Origin: Sphingobium sp. Leaf26
GTDB taxonomy: Bacteria; Pseudomonadota; Alphaproteobacteria; Sphingomonadales; Sphingomonadaceae
Direction of reading: 5' to 3'
NCBI RefSeq assembly: GCF_001421665.1
Contig: NZ_LMKV01000023.1
Location: 189,879 to 253,878, forward strand
Length of the DNA stretch: 64,000 nucleotides
Below, in pieces: positions 54,029 to 63,930 of this stretch. The position numbers and the translations under genes are program-made. The notes under the pieces were generated by a model that saw only the letters and a program-made list of their open reading frames with translations, made no database searches and was not told where the DNA came from. Numbering within the stretch: the first letter of the stretch is position 1; each line of letters starts with the position of its first letter.

Positions 54029-54403
54029 TCAGCGCCGGATGGTGCCGCGCTGGTGCATCCGCAGATAGTCGGGGACATTCGCCTTCTGCGCGCCGCTGCC
54101 CACCGGCTTGCGCGCCAGTTGCGGATCGATCGGTTCGTCAAAGGCGATGCCGATCTTTTCCTCCCGCGACCAGGCGACCGATCCGGCCACAGGTCCGATA
54201 CCCCGCAATTCGCAGATGATCTTGATGCCCGACGGCACTGCCCGCTCACAATCCGCCATCAGCCCGGTGGCGGACAGATTGCGCACGCGGGCCTTGCCCA
54301 GTTGCGCACCATCCGGCGTGGTGAGCGTGGTGAGCAGGAACAGGCTGTCACGCGGCGCGGCGCGCGCCGGTCCCCGGTCCGAAATATCCTGTTCGTCGTC
54401 CAT
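54029..54403 (-). CDS. PilZ domain protein
   Basis: Protein of 124 residues. PilZ features are the basic start ARAAPRDSLFLLTTL, the NLSATGLMADCE strand (matching the family DxSxxG pattern with Asn for Asp) and GSVAWSREEKIGIAFDEPI. PilZ domains often bind cyclic-di-GMP through RxxxR and D/NxSxxG. Here the first motif is weak, so binding is uncertain. ATG 54403 chosen; GTG 54415 is possible. It is followed by a terminator and lies downstream of dksA on the same strand. Confidence 0.8.
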   Translation of the reverse strand: MDDEQDISDRGPARAAPRDSLFLLTTLTTPDGAQLGKARVRNLSATGLMADCERAVPSGIKIICELRGIGPVAGSVAWSREEKIGIAFDEPIDPQLARKPVGSGAQKANVPDYLRMHQRGTIRR

Positions 54404-54468
54404 GCAAAAACCCACGGTTAAGATAGCTGTGATGCCAGCATCCTAGCCGTGGGGTGATGGAAAAACCG

Positions 54469-54933
54469 TTAATCGTCGCGCGATATCTTTTCCTGCCGCT
54501 CGTGACGCTCCTGCGCCTCGACCGTCATGGTCGCGATCGGCCGCGCCTCCAGCCGACCGAGCGAGATCGGTTCGCCGGTGACTTCGCAATAGCCATATTC
54601 GCCGTCGTCGATGCGGCGCAGGGCGGAGTCGATCTTGGAGATGAGCTTGCGCTGGCGGTCGCGGGTGCGCAGTTCGATCGACCAGTCGGTTTCGCTCGAC
54701 GCGCGATCGTTCAGGTCGGGCTCGCGCAGCGGTTCATTCTGCAACACGGCCAGCGTGCCTTCCGCTTCGGTCAGGATCTGCTTCTTCCAGTCCCAAAGGC
54801 GCTGCCGGAAATATTCCTGTTGCAGCGGATTCATAAATTCTTCGTCAGCCGACGGGCGGTAATCGGCGGGAAGCGTCACATTCGATTTGGGCGGCTTTTC
54901 ACCGTCTTTATCGGAATTCAGGACCGATGCCAT
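54469..54933 (-). CDS. dksA: DksA-type RNA polymerase-binding transcription factor
   Basis: DksA of 154 residues from ATG 54933 (GGAGAG upstream). A coiled coil (about 35-110) has the tip motif Asp73-x-x-Asp76-x-Ala78 that reaches the polymerase active site. The zinc-finger region YGYCEVTGEPISLGRLEARP keeps only one of the four cysteines (Cys116). Such low-cysteine DksA proteins occur in alphaproteobacteria and can work without zinc. With ppGpp the protein adjusts transcription of stress and ribosomal genes. Longer frames to 55095 are open but lack conserved sequence. Confidence 0.93.
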   Translation of the reverse strand: MASVLNSDKDGEKPPKSNVTLPADYRPSADEEFMNPLQQEYFRQRLWDWKKQILTEAEGTLAVLQNEPLREPDLNDRASSETDWSIELRTRDRQRKLISKIDSALRRIDDGEYGYCEVTGEPISLGRLEARPIATMTVEAQERHERQEKISRDD

Positions 54934-55235
54934 CTGGCTCTCCGACTCATCAGGCCCCGGCGCTTGATATTCCGGGCGCCCAAATATTGATTGTGCGGGC
55001 CTCATAGCCATCGGCGCAGACCGACACAAGCGGGCAATCAACGATCGGAAATATGGATTAAACCATTTTTTCCAATAGATGACAGGCGTTGTCATGGACG
55101 GCGATTTTGCGCCATGCTGCGGCGGGCCGCCCGGCCCGCACGTTCAGACCTGCGCCTCCGGCCGTTCCATAGTGGGACGTTAACCATTTACCTTCAGCAG
55201 ACGGTAGCTTTTCCTGCGACTTCAACGCTATATTG

Positions 55236-55269
55236 AGGGTTAACGGGATTGCAGTTAACCCTTTTTTTT
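55236..55269 (+). terminator. Intrinsic terminator or leader attenuator with no gene in front
   Basis: AGGGTTAAC and GTTAACCCT form a perfect 9-bp stem with a 9-base loop, followed by eight T. It lies in the 427-base gap 54934-55360 between dksA (minus strand) and the Ser/Gly-rich protein (plus strand). No plus-strand gene precedes it for about 1.5 kb, so it ends an unannotated RNA or lies in the leader of the downstream gene. I see nothing else supportable in the gap. Confidence 0.8.
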
Positions 55270-55360
55270 GCGTTCTATACGCATAGGAAGTTCCCGTGAA
55301 ACCTGGCGCTGGAGGGGATTCGGCAAAGGGTGCAGGGGTAATGAGAAAAGAGTAGATCCT

Positions 55361-56455
55361 ATGTCGGTTCGGATGGCTTTGGCAAAATTGTGCGCCTGCA
55401 CCTGTGGCGGGGCGATCATCGGCGGCGGCGCCGTCCATGTCGCGGAGAATGCGCGCCCGGCCGTGGTCCAGAGCACCAAGAGCGTGAAGGCAGCGCCCAA
55501 GAAGCGCCTGGCCGTCCGCACCGTCAAGCGCAAGGTCGTCAAGACCGTCCGCGTGGCCGCAGCACCTCAGGTCGTGACCGTCACGACCCAGCCCGCGCCC
55601 ATTCCCCTGCCCGCGCCGATGGCCGAAATGCCGATGATGTCGGGCGGCGGCAGCGCCGTGCCGGTCGTGATGGGCGGTGGCGGCGGCTTTGGCGGCGGCG
55701 GATTCATCGGCGGCTTCTTCGGCGGCGGCGGTGGCGGCGGCGGGGGCGGATCGGTCGTGATCTCCTCGACCAGCAGTTCGACCGGCGGCATCAGCAGTTC
55801 GACCAGTTCGACCACGGGCGGCGTGTCCACGTCCACGGGCGGGGTTTCGACCTCGACCGGTGGCGTCTCGACTTCGTCGGGTAACGTGTCCACGTCGTCG
55901 GGCAATGTGTCGACCTCGTCGGGCAATGTGTCGACCTCGTCGGGCAATGTTTCGACCTCCTCGGGCAACGTCAGCAGCAGCTCGTCTTCCTCGTCCAGCT
56001 CCAGTTCTTCCTCCTCGTCCAGTTCCTCTTCGAGCAGCTCTGGCGGGTCGAGCGGCGGCAAGCCGGGCCATCCGGGCAAGCCCGACCATCCGGGTTCTTC
56101 GGGCGGCAGCAGTGGTTCCAGCGGCAGTTCGGGATCGAGCGGCAGCAGCGGTAGCTCCGGCAGCAGCGGCGGGTCGTCCAGTTCGTCGTCCAGCTCCTCT
56201 TCGAGCAGCAGCTCGTCGTCGGGTGGTTCTTCGAGCTTCGGTAGCAGCGGCAGCACGGGCAGCACCGGGTCGAGCGGCAGTTCCTCTTCGTCTTCGAGCA
56301 GCAGCTCGTCATCCAGCAGTTCGAGCGGAGGTTCGAGCAGCACCGGCGGCACCGATGTTCCGGCCCCGCCCATGATACTCCTGTTCGGCGCCGCCGCCGT
56401 GGCGCTCGTCGCCCGCCGCCGCTTTGCCGAACGCAAGGCGCAAGCCGCCGCCTGA
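55361..56455 (+). CDS. Ser/Gly-rich exported protein with PEP-CTERM-like C-terminal anchor
   Basis: Protein of 364 residues of low complexity. An N-terminal hydrophobic stretch (about 6-27, with Cys11, 13 and 15) may be a signal or anchor. A Lys/Arg/Val-rich part (about 40-66) and a Pro-rich part (about 78-92) follow, then poly-Gly (about 104-130), eight 7-residue repeats of the GxVSTSS type (about 153-205) and long Ser and SSG runs. The end is VPAPP, a membrane helix MILLFGAAAVALVA and RRRF, the layout of PEP-CTERM sorting tails though without the Glu. The Ser codons vary (TCG, AGC, AGT, TCC, TCT), so the Ser content is kept at protein level. No exosortase is in the window. A cell-surface or matrix role is inferred. 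Confidence 0.75.
   Translation: MSVRMALAKLCACTCGGAIIGGGAVHVAENARPAVVQSTKSVKAAPKKRLAVRTVKRKVVKTVRVAAAPQVVTVTTQPAPIPLPAPMAEMPMMSGGGSAVPVVMGGGGGFGGGGFIGGFFGGGGGGGGGGSVVISSTSSSTGGISSSTSSTTGGVSTSTGGVSTSTGGVSTSSGNVSTSSGNVSTSSGNVSTSSGNVSTSSGNVSSSSSSSSSSSSSSSSSSSSSSSGGSSGGKPGHPGKPDHPGSSGGSSGSSGSSGSSGSSGSSGSSGGSSSSSSSSSSSSSSSSGGSSSFGSSGSTGSTGSSGSSSSSSSSSSSSSSSSGGSSSTGGTDVPAPPMILLFGAAAVALVARRRFAERKAQAAA
55817..55975 (+). repeat. 21-bp repeats coding GxVSTSS heptads
   Basis: About eight in-frame units encode GGVSTST (first copies) and GNVSTSS (later copies). Later units are nearly identical at DNA level (repeated GTCGGGCAATGTGTCGACCT), showing recent expansion. The copy number is likely to vary among relatives. 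Confidence 0.85.
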
Positions 56456-56472
56456 ACGCGGAACGGCGCATG

Positions 56473-56511
56473 AAAAAGGGGCGCCCCCGCCAGTCGGGGC
56501 CGCCCCTTTTT
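56473..56511. terminator. Bidirectional terminator after the Ser/Gly-rich gene
   Basis: AAAAAGGGGCG (56473-56483) pairs with CGCCCCTTTTT (56501-56511), with an inner CCCC/GGGG pair and one bulged base. The A-run and T-run make it usable in both directions. It begins 18 bases past the stop at 56455. Confidence 0.88.
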
Positions 56512-56550
56512 CGTGTCAGTCGCACTGGGGAATCACGTTTTCGCTAACGC

Positions 56551-56638
56551 CCGTTCGCCCTGAGCCTGTCGAAGGGCTATTTTTCGCTCAACAACGGAAT
56601 GCGGAAGGCCGGGGCTTCGACAGGCTCAGCCCGAACGG
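56551..56638. repeat. REP-like inverted repeat element
   Basis: Two 24-base arms (56551-56574 and 56615-56638) are reverse complements with 2 mismatches. The core of the arm reads TGAGCCTGTCGAAG. The element lies between the terminator of the Ser/Gly-rich gene and the stop of the minus-strand gene at 56672. Relatives are at 33662, 35848 and 58571. Confidence 0.88.
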
Positions 56639-56671
56639 ATGTAAGGTAATACCGATCTAATCCCGCTCCAG

Positions 56672-57109
56672 TTAGTTCGCGGCGATCAGCTTCTCGATCT
56701 CCGCCACCGGGTGATTGGTCAGATCCTTGGCGATTTCGCCCACCAGCCGGTTCTGCACTTCCTTGTGCAGGTGCTTGCGCATCTCGCCGAGCGCGGATGG
56801 CGGTGCGACGATGATGAGCTTCTCATAATCCTGCGCGAAGGCGCGGCGCTTGAGCAGATCGGCGGCGTGGGCGGCGAAGCGCTGTTCCTCCAGTTCGTGG
56901 AAATTATTCTCGCCCATCGTGCCGGACGCGGTGCCGGTGGAGGACGATTGCCCGGCCTTGTCCGACGCCTGTTCCAGATGGGCCGGATTGTCCTGCACCT
57001 CGACCGTTTCTGCCTCCAGTTGCGGATAGGCGCTATCGCCCTTGTTGCGGAAAAAGAGCAGCTTGCGGCCGTCCGCCACCAATATCATCGCGTCATGATC
57101 GATCTGCAT
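56672..57109 (-). CDS. Host-attachment family protein (baeRF-like)
   Basis: Protein of 145 residues: a VLVADGRKLLFFRNKG-type N-terminal strand (ILVADGRKLLFF, about 9-20), a Glu/Asn/Ser/Thr-rich middle, then EEQRFAAHAADLLKRRAFAQDYEKLIIVAPPSALGEMRKHL (about 73-113). This matches the family named for a protein needed for attachment to host cells, related to archaeal release-factor folds. The true function is unknown. ATG 57109 follows AGGAGA. Divergent from serS with 92 bases between. Confidence 0.82.
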   Translation of the reverse strand: MQIDHDAMILVADGRKLLFFRNKGDSAYPQLEAETVEVQDNPAHLEQASDKAGQSSSTGTASGTMGENNFHELEEQRFAAHAADLLKRRAFAQDYEKLIIVAPPSALGEMRKHLHKEVQNRLVGEIAKDLTNHPVAEIEKLIAAN

Positions 57110-57192
57110 CGCCGTCTCCTGTGTTTTTCGTAGGTGGAGGACCAACGGACGGCGGCGCACAGGGTTGCGCGGTTCGTCGCACGGCGGCATAG

Positions 57193-58479
<1,287 letters not shown>

Positions 58480-58529
58480 CAGGACAGTCCGCGCGCTGTG
58501 CGACAGCGAGTTGGACAGGTCAATGCACG

Positions 58530-58563
58530 GGGATAATTCGTTAGCCTGCTAACGAATTATCCC
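58530..58563. repeat. Perfect 15-bp AT-rich inverted repeat after serS
   Basis: GGGATAATTCGTTAG (58530-58544) and CTAACGAATTATCCC (58549-58563) are separated by CCTG. The arms are AT-rich in a GC-rich region and no T-run follows. It lies 50 bases past serS and directly before a REP element. It may act as a terminator-like or mRNA-protecting stem. Confidence 0.92.
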
Positions 58564-58570
58564 TGTTGCG

Positions 58571-58632
58571 TTCCGTTCGAGCCTGTCGAGAACAAGGCGC
58601 AAGGGGCCTCGACAGGCGCGGACCGAACGGAA
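58571..58632. repeat. REP-like inverted repeat element
   Basis: TTCCGTTCGAGCCTGTCGAG (58571-58590) pairs with the segment 58608-58632, with a 5-base insertion in the second arm. Same family as the element at 56551. It lies between serS and the NlpD-like lipoprotein gene. Confidence 0.82.
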
Positions 58633-58696
58633 GTTGCTCAAAGAACAAAAGGCCGTTGGTTAAGGAGTGGAAACCATTGCGCGATACGGTACATGA

Positions 58697-59764
58697 ATGC
58701 CGATGCTGCGCCCGTCCCTCCCGATCACGTCCTTCCTGATCCTGCCGTTGGGTTCGCTGTTGCTGGCGGCCTGTATTCCCAATCAGGCGGAGCGGGCCGA
58801 CCCCGCGCCGACACCGCCGCCGCGCATGGATGCCGACGCCTCCACCGTGAAGCTGGCCGAACCGCAGCCGGTCTGGACCGCGCAGCAGGTCGTGCCGGGC
58901 GCGCGGACCATCCCCGCCTCCACCTACATCGTCCAGCCGGGCGACACGCTGCGCGGCATCGGCAATCGCACCGGCGCGGGATCGGAAGCGATCGCGCGGG
59001 CCAATGGCCTGACGCCGCCCTATGGCGTGCGCGCCGGGCAGAAGCTGCAAATTCCCGGCGGTCGATACCATCTGGTGGCGGAGGGCGAGACGGGCATCGC
59101 CATCGCGGCGGCTTATGGTGTGCCATGGCGGCAGATCGTGGACGTCAACGGGCTGGACGAACCCTATATGCTGCGGCGGGGGCAAAGGCTGCTCCTGCCC
59201 GGCAACACGCCCGTACGGGCGCCCAGCAGCATGGAACAGCGGGCGTCCGCCTTCCGCATCGACATTGACGATGTGCTGACCGGCGGCCAGCCCGCGATAG
59301 CCGACAATGCGCCCAAGGCGGTCGCATCGAGCGCGCCCAGGCCCCTGCCCTCCAATGTCCCGGCGGCCCAGCCGGCGCGCTTTGCCGGCAGCTTCGTCTG
59401 GCCGGTCAGGGGGACGATCCTGTCGCGCTTCGGTCCCGGCGAGAGCGGTGCGAAGAATAATGGCATCGACATCGCGACGCCCATGGGCACGCCGATCCGC
59501 GCGAGCGCCGATGGCGTCGTCGCCTATGCGGGGGACAAGGTGGCGGTGTTCGGCGGACTGGTGCTGATCAACCATGGCAGTAGCTGGGTCAGCGCCTATG
59601 GCCATGCCAGCCGCGTCGATGTGGTGCGCGGGCAGAAGGTGAAGCAAGGGCAGGTCATCGGCCTGACCGGCGACACCGGCTATGCCAGCAAGCCCAAGCT
59701 GCATTTCGAACTGCGCAGGGACCGCGTGCCCGTAAACCCGATCGCGCAGTTGCCCCCGGCATGA
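58697..59764 (+). CDS. NlpD-like lipoprotein: two LysM domains and a degenerate M23 (LytM) domain
   Basis: Lipoprotein of 355 residues with lipobox LLAAC (Cys26). Two LysM peptidoglycan-binding units follow (about 77-120, YIVQPGDTL; about 124-168, YHLVAEGET). The C-terminal M23 fold (about 232-350) has NNGIDIATPMGTPI, AYGHASR and KPKLHFELR. Two zinc ligands of active M23 peptidases are replaced (Asn254 and Lys334 where His is expected), as in E. coli NlpD. It is therefore more likely an activator of a cell-wall amidase at division than an enzyme. It overlaps the K+ channel gene by 4 bases. Confidence 0.86.
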   Translation: MPMLRPSLPITSFLILPLGSLLLAACIPNQAERADPAPTPPPRMDADASTVKLAEPQPVWTAQQVVPGARTIPASTYIVQPGDTLRGIGNRTGAGSEAIARANGLTPPYGVRAGQKLQIPGGRYHLVAEGETGIAIAAAYGVPWRQIVDVNGLDEPYMLRRGQRLLLPGNTPVRAPSSMEQRASAFRIDIDDVLTGGQPAIADNAPKAVASSAPRPLPSNVPAAQPARFAGSFVWPVRGTILSRFGPGESGAKNNGIDIATPMGTPIRASADGVVAYAGDKVAVFGGLVLINHGSSWVSAYGHASRVDVVRGQKVKQGQVIGLTGDTGYASKPKLHFELRRDRVPVNPIAQLPPA

Positions 59765-60822
59765 GGATCAGACCGACGATCTCGTCATCGGCCGCCTCTT
59801 CGGCCACGGCCGGTTTCCTGCGACGGCGGTCGGCCATGCCGCTGTGGGCCGATCTGGTCTGGCGGCTTGGGCTGGTGTTCGGGCTGATCGCGCTGGTGCT
59901 GCTGCTCCACTGGGTCGGGCACGACGGGCTGAAGGACAATTACGACAACCAGATCAGTTTTATCGACGTCCTTTATTTCACTACCGTAACAGTTACGACG
60001 GTGGGCTATGGCGACATCGTGCCGGTGACACCGGAAGCGCGCCTGTTCGAATCCATCTTCGTGACGCCGATCCGGTTGTTCGTCTGGCTGATCTTCCTCG
60101 GCACGGCCTATAATCTCTTTCTCCGCAACATCCTCTACAGGTGGCGCATGGCGCGTATTCAGGCTGATCTGCACAATCACATCATCGTCACCGGTTTCGG
60201 CACCAGCGGGCAGGAGGCGGTGAACGAACTGCTGGCGCGCGGCACCGACCCGCGCGAGATCGTCGTCATCGACGGCAATGAAAAGGCGCTGGAACTGGCG
60301 GAGGCGCAAGGGTGCAACATATTGTGCGGCGATTCCACGCGGGACAAGACGTTGAAGGATGTCGCCATCCACCGCGCCCGCATCATGATCGTGTCGGCGG
60401 GGCGGGACGATACCTCCATCCTCATCACGCTCACTGCCCGGCATCTGGCCCCGCGCCTGCCGATCAGCATCGTCGTGCGCAACGAGGACAATGAACTGCC
60501 CGCGCGGCAGGCGGGCGCGACCACGGTCATCAACCCGGTCAGCTTCGCCGGCCTGTTGCTGGCGGGCAGCACCAGCGGGCGGCATATCGCGGATTATATG
60601 ACCGATCTGGCGGCAACCGGCGGGCGCATCAAGCTGAATGAGCGCGCGGTGTTGCCGCAGGAGATTGGCGGGCCGCTGTCGGCGATCAGGACCGGGCTTG
60701 GCCTGCGCATTTATCGCGACGATCGGCCGATCGGCTTCTGGGAGGAAGGCGCGCAGCGGCTCCAGACCGGCGATTGCATTATCGAGGTGACCGAAGGTGA
60801 CGGCGCTCCGTCCGACCAATAG
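59761..60822 (+). CDS. Potassium channel with RCK/TrkA-N domain
   Basis: Two-membrane-helix K+ channel of 353 residues. Helix 1 is about 33-50, the selectivity filter TVGYGD is at 80-85 in TTVTVTTVGYGDIVP, and helix 2 is about 98-118. A cytoplasmic RCK domain with GFGTSG (145-150), VVIDGNEKALE and CGDSTRDKTLK follows, then a C-terminal TrkA-C-like part to 350. It would pass K+ over the inner membrane under nucleotide or ligand control. The ATGA overlap supports the start at 59761; Met26 (59836) is an alternative. Confidence 0.92.
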   Translation: MRIRPTISSSAASSATAGFLRRRSAMPLWADLVWRLGLVFGLIALVLLLHWVGHDGLKDNYDNQISFIDVLYFTTVTVTTVGYGDIVPVTPEARLFESIFVTPIRLFVWLIFLGTAYNLFLRNILYRWRMARIQADLHNHIIVTGFGTSGQEAVNELLARGTDPREIVVIDGNEKALELAEAQGCNILCGDSTRDKTLKDVAIHRARIMIVSAGRDDTSILITLTARHLAPRLPISIVVRNEDNELPARQAGATTVINPVSFAGLLLAGSTSGRHIADYMTDLAATGGRIKLNERAVLPQEIGGPLSAIRTGLGLRIYRDDRPIGFWEEGAQRLQTGDCIIEVTEGDGAPSDQ

Positions 60823-60850
60823 AGCCTGCGCAGAGACGAACTGTTGCGTT

Positions 60851-60870
60851 TTGTTGCAGAGCAGCAACAA
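60851..60870. promoter_or_regulatory. Perfect inverted repeat upstream of the third TonB receptor
   Basis: TTGTTGC-N6-GCAACAA lies in the 172-base gap between the K+ channel gene and the receptor at 60995. It is followed at 60878-60891 by TATTAGCGCTATAT, which shares only the TAGCGCTAT core with the LacI operators. A regulator site is plausible; the binder is unknown. Confidence 0.45.
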
Positions 60871-60994
60871 CTTGCAATATTAGCGCTATATCTCATCCGG
60901 CCAGCCGCCACCCCGATTGCTATACTGTTGTAAAACGCAAACACTCTTTCCGCAGAACCTGTGCCAGACAGGTCGCTGAAATAAGGGGTGTATC

Positions 60995-63820
60995 ATGCGC
61001 TTTAAAAGTGCCTTGCAATGTGGCGTCATGCTGTCCGTCGTCGCCTGGACCGTTCCCGCCTTCGCCCAATCCGTCGAACCGCAGGCCGAAGATGGCACCG
61101 CGATCATCGTCACCGGATCGCGCATCCGCAGAGACCCGCTGGATCAGGACAAGCCGATCGTCACGGTCGATCAGGCGTCGATCGCGCGCACCGGCCTCAC
61201 CTCCATCGCGGATGTGTTGCAGCGCATCCCCAGCGCGGCCGGCGGCCTCAACACCAAGACCAACAATGCCGGCAATATCGGTGGCCCGCCGGACGGCACC
61301 GGCGTTTCATCGGGTTCGGCGGAAATCGACCTGCGCTATCTGGGCGCCAAGCGGACGCTCGTGTTGGTCGACGGCATGCGGTACGTCAACGGATCGGCGG
61401 CGGGCGGCATCCCGGCCTCGGTCGATCTCAACACCATTCCGCAAAGCATGATCGAGCGGGTGGAAGTGCTGCAATCGGGCGCGTCCCCGCTTTACGGGTC
61501 GGACGCGGTTGCGGGCGTGGTCAACATCATCACCCGCCAGTCGCAAAAGGGCCTGGACATGTCGGCCCAGTTCGGCACCTTCCGTCAGGGCGACGGCCAT
61601 ACCTATGACGTCAACGCCAGCTATGGCTTCCAGAGCGACCGGGTATCGGTCGTCGTCGGCGGCAATTATGTGAAGCAGGAAGGGGTCAGCACCGCCGACC
61701 GTTCCATATCGCAATGGCCGGCGGCGGGCGGCAGCAGTTGCGCCGATGGCGGTTGCTCCAGCGCCACGCCCAATGGCCGTTACGACGTATTGGGACAAAG
61801 CCTGACGCTGGGCAGCCCGGTCATCGGCCGCGCGCCGGTCGTGGGCGACTATCGCCCCTATAGCTCCTCGACCGACTCGTTCAATTTCGCGCCCTATAAT
61901 TATCTGCTGACCCCGTCGGAACGCTATGGCGCGTTCCTGAACGGCAAGTTCGAATTTTCCGACGCCGTCAGCCTGCGCACGCGGCTGGTCTATCAGCATC
62001 GCGAATCGACCACGCAGGCGGCGTTCCTGCCGCTGTTCATCGGGCCGGATGCGGGCAACGGCAATCTGCTCGACACCATATCGGTCGATGCCAGCAATCC
62101 GTTCAATCCGTTCGGCGTGACGCTGTCGTCCGGCGCGGATGGCAATGCGGCCAATTATTCGACCATCCGCCGCCGCTTCGTGGAGGGCGGGCCACGCATC
62201 TTCAGTCAGGAAGTCGATACGCTGACCATGGCGGCGACGCTGGAGGGCAGTTTCGATGTCGGCGACCATAAATGGTATTGGGACGTCAACGGCAGTTACG
62301 GCACCAACAATGCGCACCAGACCTTCACCGGCAACCTGAACGCGGCCAAGCTGGCGCGGGCGCTCGGCCCGGTCGCGGACTGCGCTGGCGATTGCGTGCC
62401 GTTCAATATCTTCGGTGGCGCGGGTTCGATTACGCAGGCGATGCTCGATTATGTGACCTTCGACCAGCATGACCGCAGCGAGCAGGAATTGTGGGACGTC
62501 ACCGCCAACCTGTCCGGCGACCTGTTCAACCTGCCCGCCGGCGCGGTGGGCTTTGCCATCGGCTATGAACATCGCGACCAGCAGGCCAGCTACACGCCCG
62601 ACCCGCTGATTGCTGCCGGCCTTGGCGCGGACGTGCCGACCAGTCCGGCGCGCGGCGGCTTCAACGTCGATGAATTTTACGGCGAACTGCGCATCCCGAT
62701 CCTGGCCGACACGCCCTTCTTCCACAAGCTGGAGCTGGATGGCGCGGTGCGTCATTCCAACTATAGCAGCTTTGGCAGCAACACGACCTATACCGTGTCG
62801 GGCCTGTGGAAGCCGACCCGCGACCTGTTGCTGCGCGGCGGCTATGCCGAAAGCCTGCGCGCGCCTAGCATCGGCGAGTTGTATGCCGGCCGGTCGCGTA
62901 CCGACGCCACGATCAACGATCCGTGCACGAACGTACCGGGCAGCGCGTGGCAGACCAACGCCACGGTGCGGGCCAACTGCATCGCCAATGGCGTGCCGGC
63001 CAGCGGCAGCTATCAAGAACCGCAGGGCGGCCAGCTCGGCGTCTTCTCGCAGGGCTTCGCCGGCCTGAAGCCGGAAACGTCCAAGACCTGGACCGCAGGC
63101 GGCGTATACAGCCCGGCCTGGGCGCGCGACAGCTTCGCCAGCCAGTTCAGCATCGAGGTGAATTATTACACGATCACGCTGAAGAACGCGATCGACTCGG
63201 TGCCAGCGTCGCTGACGCTGCAACGCTGCGCGTTCGAGGCTGACCCGATCAGTTGCGCCGCCATCACCCGCACCGGCAGCGGCGCGGTGGCCGGCATCGA
63301 CGGCGTGCTCCAGAACCTGAACGCGATCGAGACGGACGGGATCGACGGGACGCTGAACTATCGGTCGAAGATGGTTGGCAATGGCTCCGTCGGCCTCAAC
63401 ATCAACGCCGCCTATCTGCTGAAATATAATATCAAGCCGCCAGCGGATCTGGGCGCGCCGACGATCAAATGCGCCGGTACGGAACGGTGCGGGGCGAGCG
63501 ACCAGGCCTATCCGCATTTCAAGGCGAACGCGACGATCGACTATTCGACCGAAGCCTATGGCCTGTCCTTCACCGGCCGTTATCTGAGCAAAGTGACCGA
63601 GGGCGACGGCAACGTCATGAAGGCGACCTTCTATGGCGACATGCAGGCCTATTTCTCGCCCGGCTGGATGGACCATCGCGCGCGCTTCACGATCGGCGTC
63701 AACAATCTGTTCAATCAGGACCCGCCGCTGTGCGGCACCTGCGACGGCGCCAATTTCGACACGACCAGCTATGACGTGCCGGGCCAGTTCGGCTATCTGC
63801 GCCTGTCCTATAAAATGTAG
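60995..63820 (+). CDS. TonB-dependent outer-membrane receptor
   Basis: Receptor of 941 residues: signal peptide (about 1-25, PAFAQ), TonB-box-like [11 protein letters not shown], plug with [31 protein letters not shown] and [25 protein letters not shown], then a large barrel ending in LSYKM. The GSRIRR start and long barrel are typical of the sphingomonad/Caulobacter receptors for oligosaccharides, peptides or other large solutes. No partner gene reveals the substrate. It stands alone with a terminator behind it. Confidence 0.93.
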   Translation: MRFKSALQCGVMLSVVAWTVPAFAQSVEPQAEDGTAIIVTGSRIRRDPLDQDKPIVTVDQASIARTGLTSIADVLQRIPSAAGGLNTKTNNAGNIGGPPDGTGVSSGSAEIDLRYLGAKRTLVLVDGMRYVNGSAAGGIPASVDLNTIPQSMIERVEVLQSGASPLYGSDAVAGVVNIITRQSQKGLDMSAQFGTFRQGDGHTYDVNASYGFQSDRVSVVVGGNYVKQEGVSTADRSISQWPAAGGSSCADGGCSSATPNGRYDVLGQSLTLGSPVIGRAPVVGDYRPYSSSTDSFNFAPYNYLLTPSERYGAFLNGKFEFSDAVSLRTRLVYQHRESTTQAAFLPLFIGPDAGNGNLLDTISVDASNPFNPFGVTLSSGADGNAANYSTIRRRFVEGGPRIFSQEVDTLTMAATLEGSFDVGDHKWYWDVNGSYGTNNAHQTFTGNLNAAKLARALGPVADCAGDCVPFNIFGGAGSITQAMLDYVTFDQHDRSEQELWDVTANLSGDLFNLPAGAVGFAIGYEHRDQQASYTPDPLIAAGLGADVPTSPARGGFNVDEFYGELRIPILADTPFFHKLELDGAVRHSNYSSFGSNTTYTVSGLWKPTRDLLLRGGYAESLRAPSIGELYAGRSRTDATINDPCTNVPGSAWQTNATVRANCIANGVPASGSYQEPQGGQLGVFSQGFAGLKPETSKTWTAGGVYSPAWARDSFASQFSIEVNYYTITLKNAIDSVPASLTLQRCAFEADPISCAAITRTGSGAVAGIDGVLQNLNAIETDGIDGTLNYRSKMVGNGSVGLNINAAYLLKYNIKPPADLGAPTIKCAGTERCGASDQAYPHFKANATIDYSTEAYGLSFTGRYLSKVTEGDGNVMKATFYGDMQAYFSPGWMDHRARFTIGVNNLFNQDPPLCGTCDGANFDTTSYDVPGQFGYLRLSYKM

Positions 63821-63846
63821 GCGATCCGGTCGCTTGATCATGAGAG

Positions 63847-63881
63847 GGGCGTGCCGGCGACGGCGCGCCCTTCTTCATTTT
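63847..63881 (+). terminator. Terminator after the third TonB receptor
   Basis: GGGCGTGCCG and CGGCGCGCCC form a 10-bp stem (one G-T pair, loop GCGA), followed by TTCTTCATTTT. It begins 27 bases past the receptor stop. Confidence 0.78.
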
Positions 63882-63930
63882 CGCGCCCCTCGTGACATTT
63901 GCCGCAAAAATCCCTATGTGCGCGGCGATC

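Noticed and set aside
55817-55975. Regular 21-bp repeats considered as a CRISPR array
   Set aside because: The units are directly adjacent without spacers and are in frame, coding for protein heptads.
55567-56436. Leu/Pro/Glu-rich open frame opposite the Ser/Gly-rich protein
   Set aside because: It is the reverse reading of Ser/Gly codon repeats. The plus strand has signal, anchor tail and terminator support.
61307-63841. Open frame of about 840 codons on the minus strand opposite the third TonB receptor
   Set aside because: Antisense shadow; the plus-strand protein has clear receptor motifs and a signal peptide.
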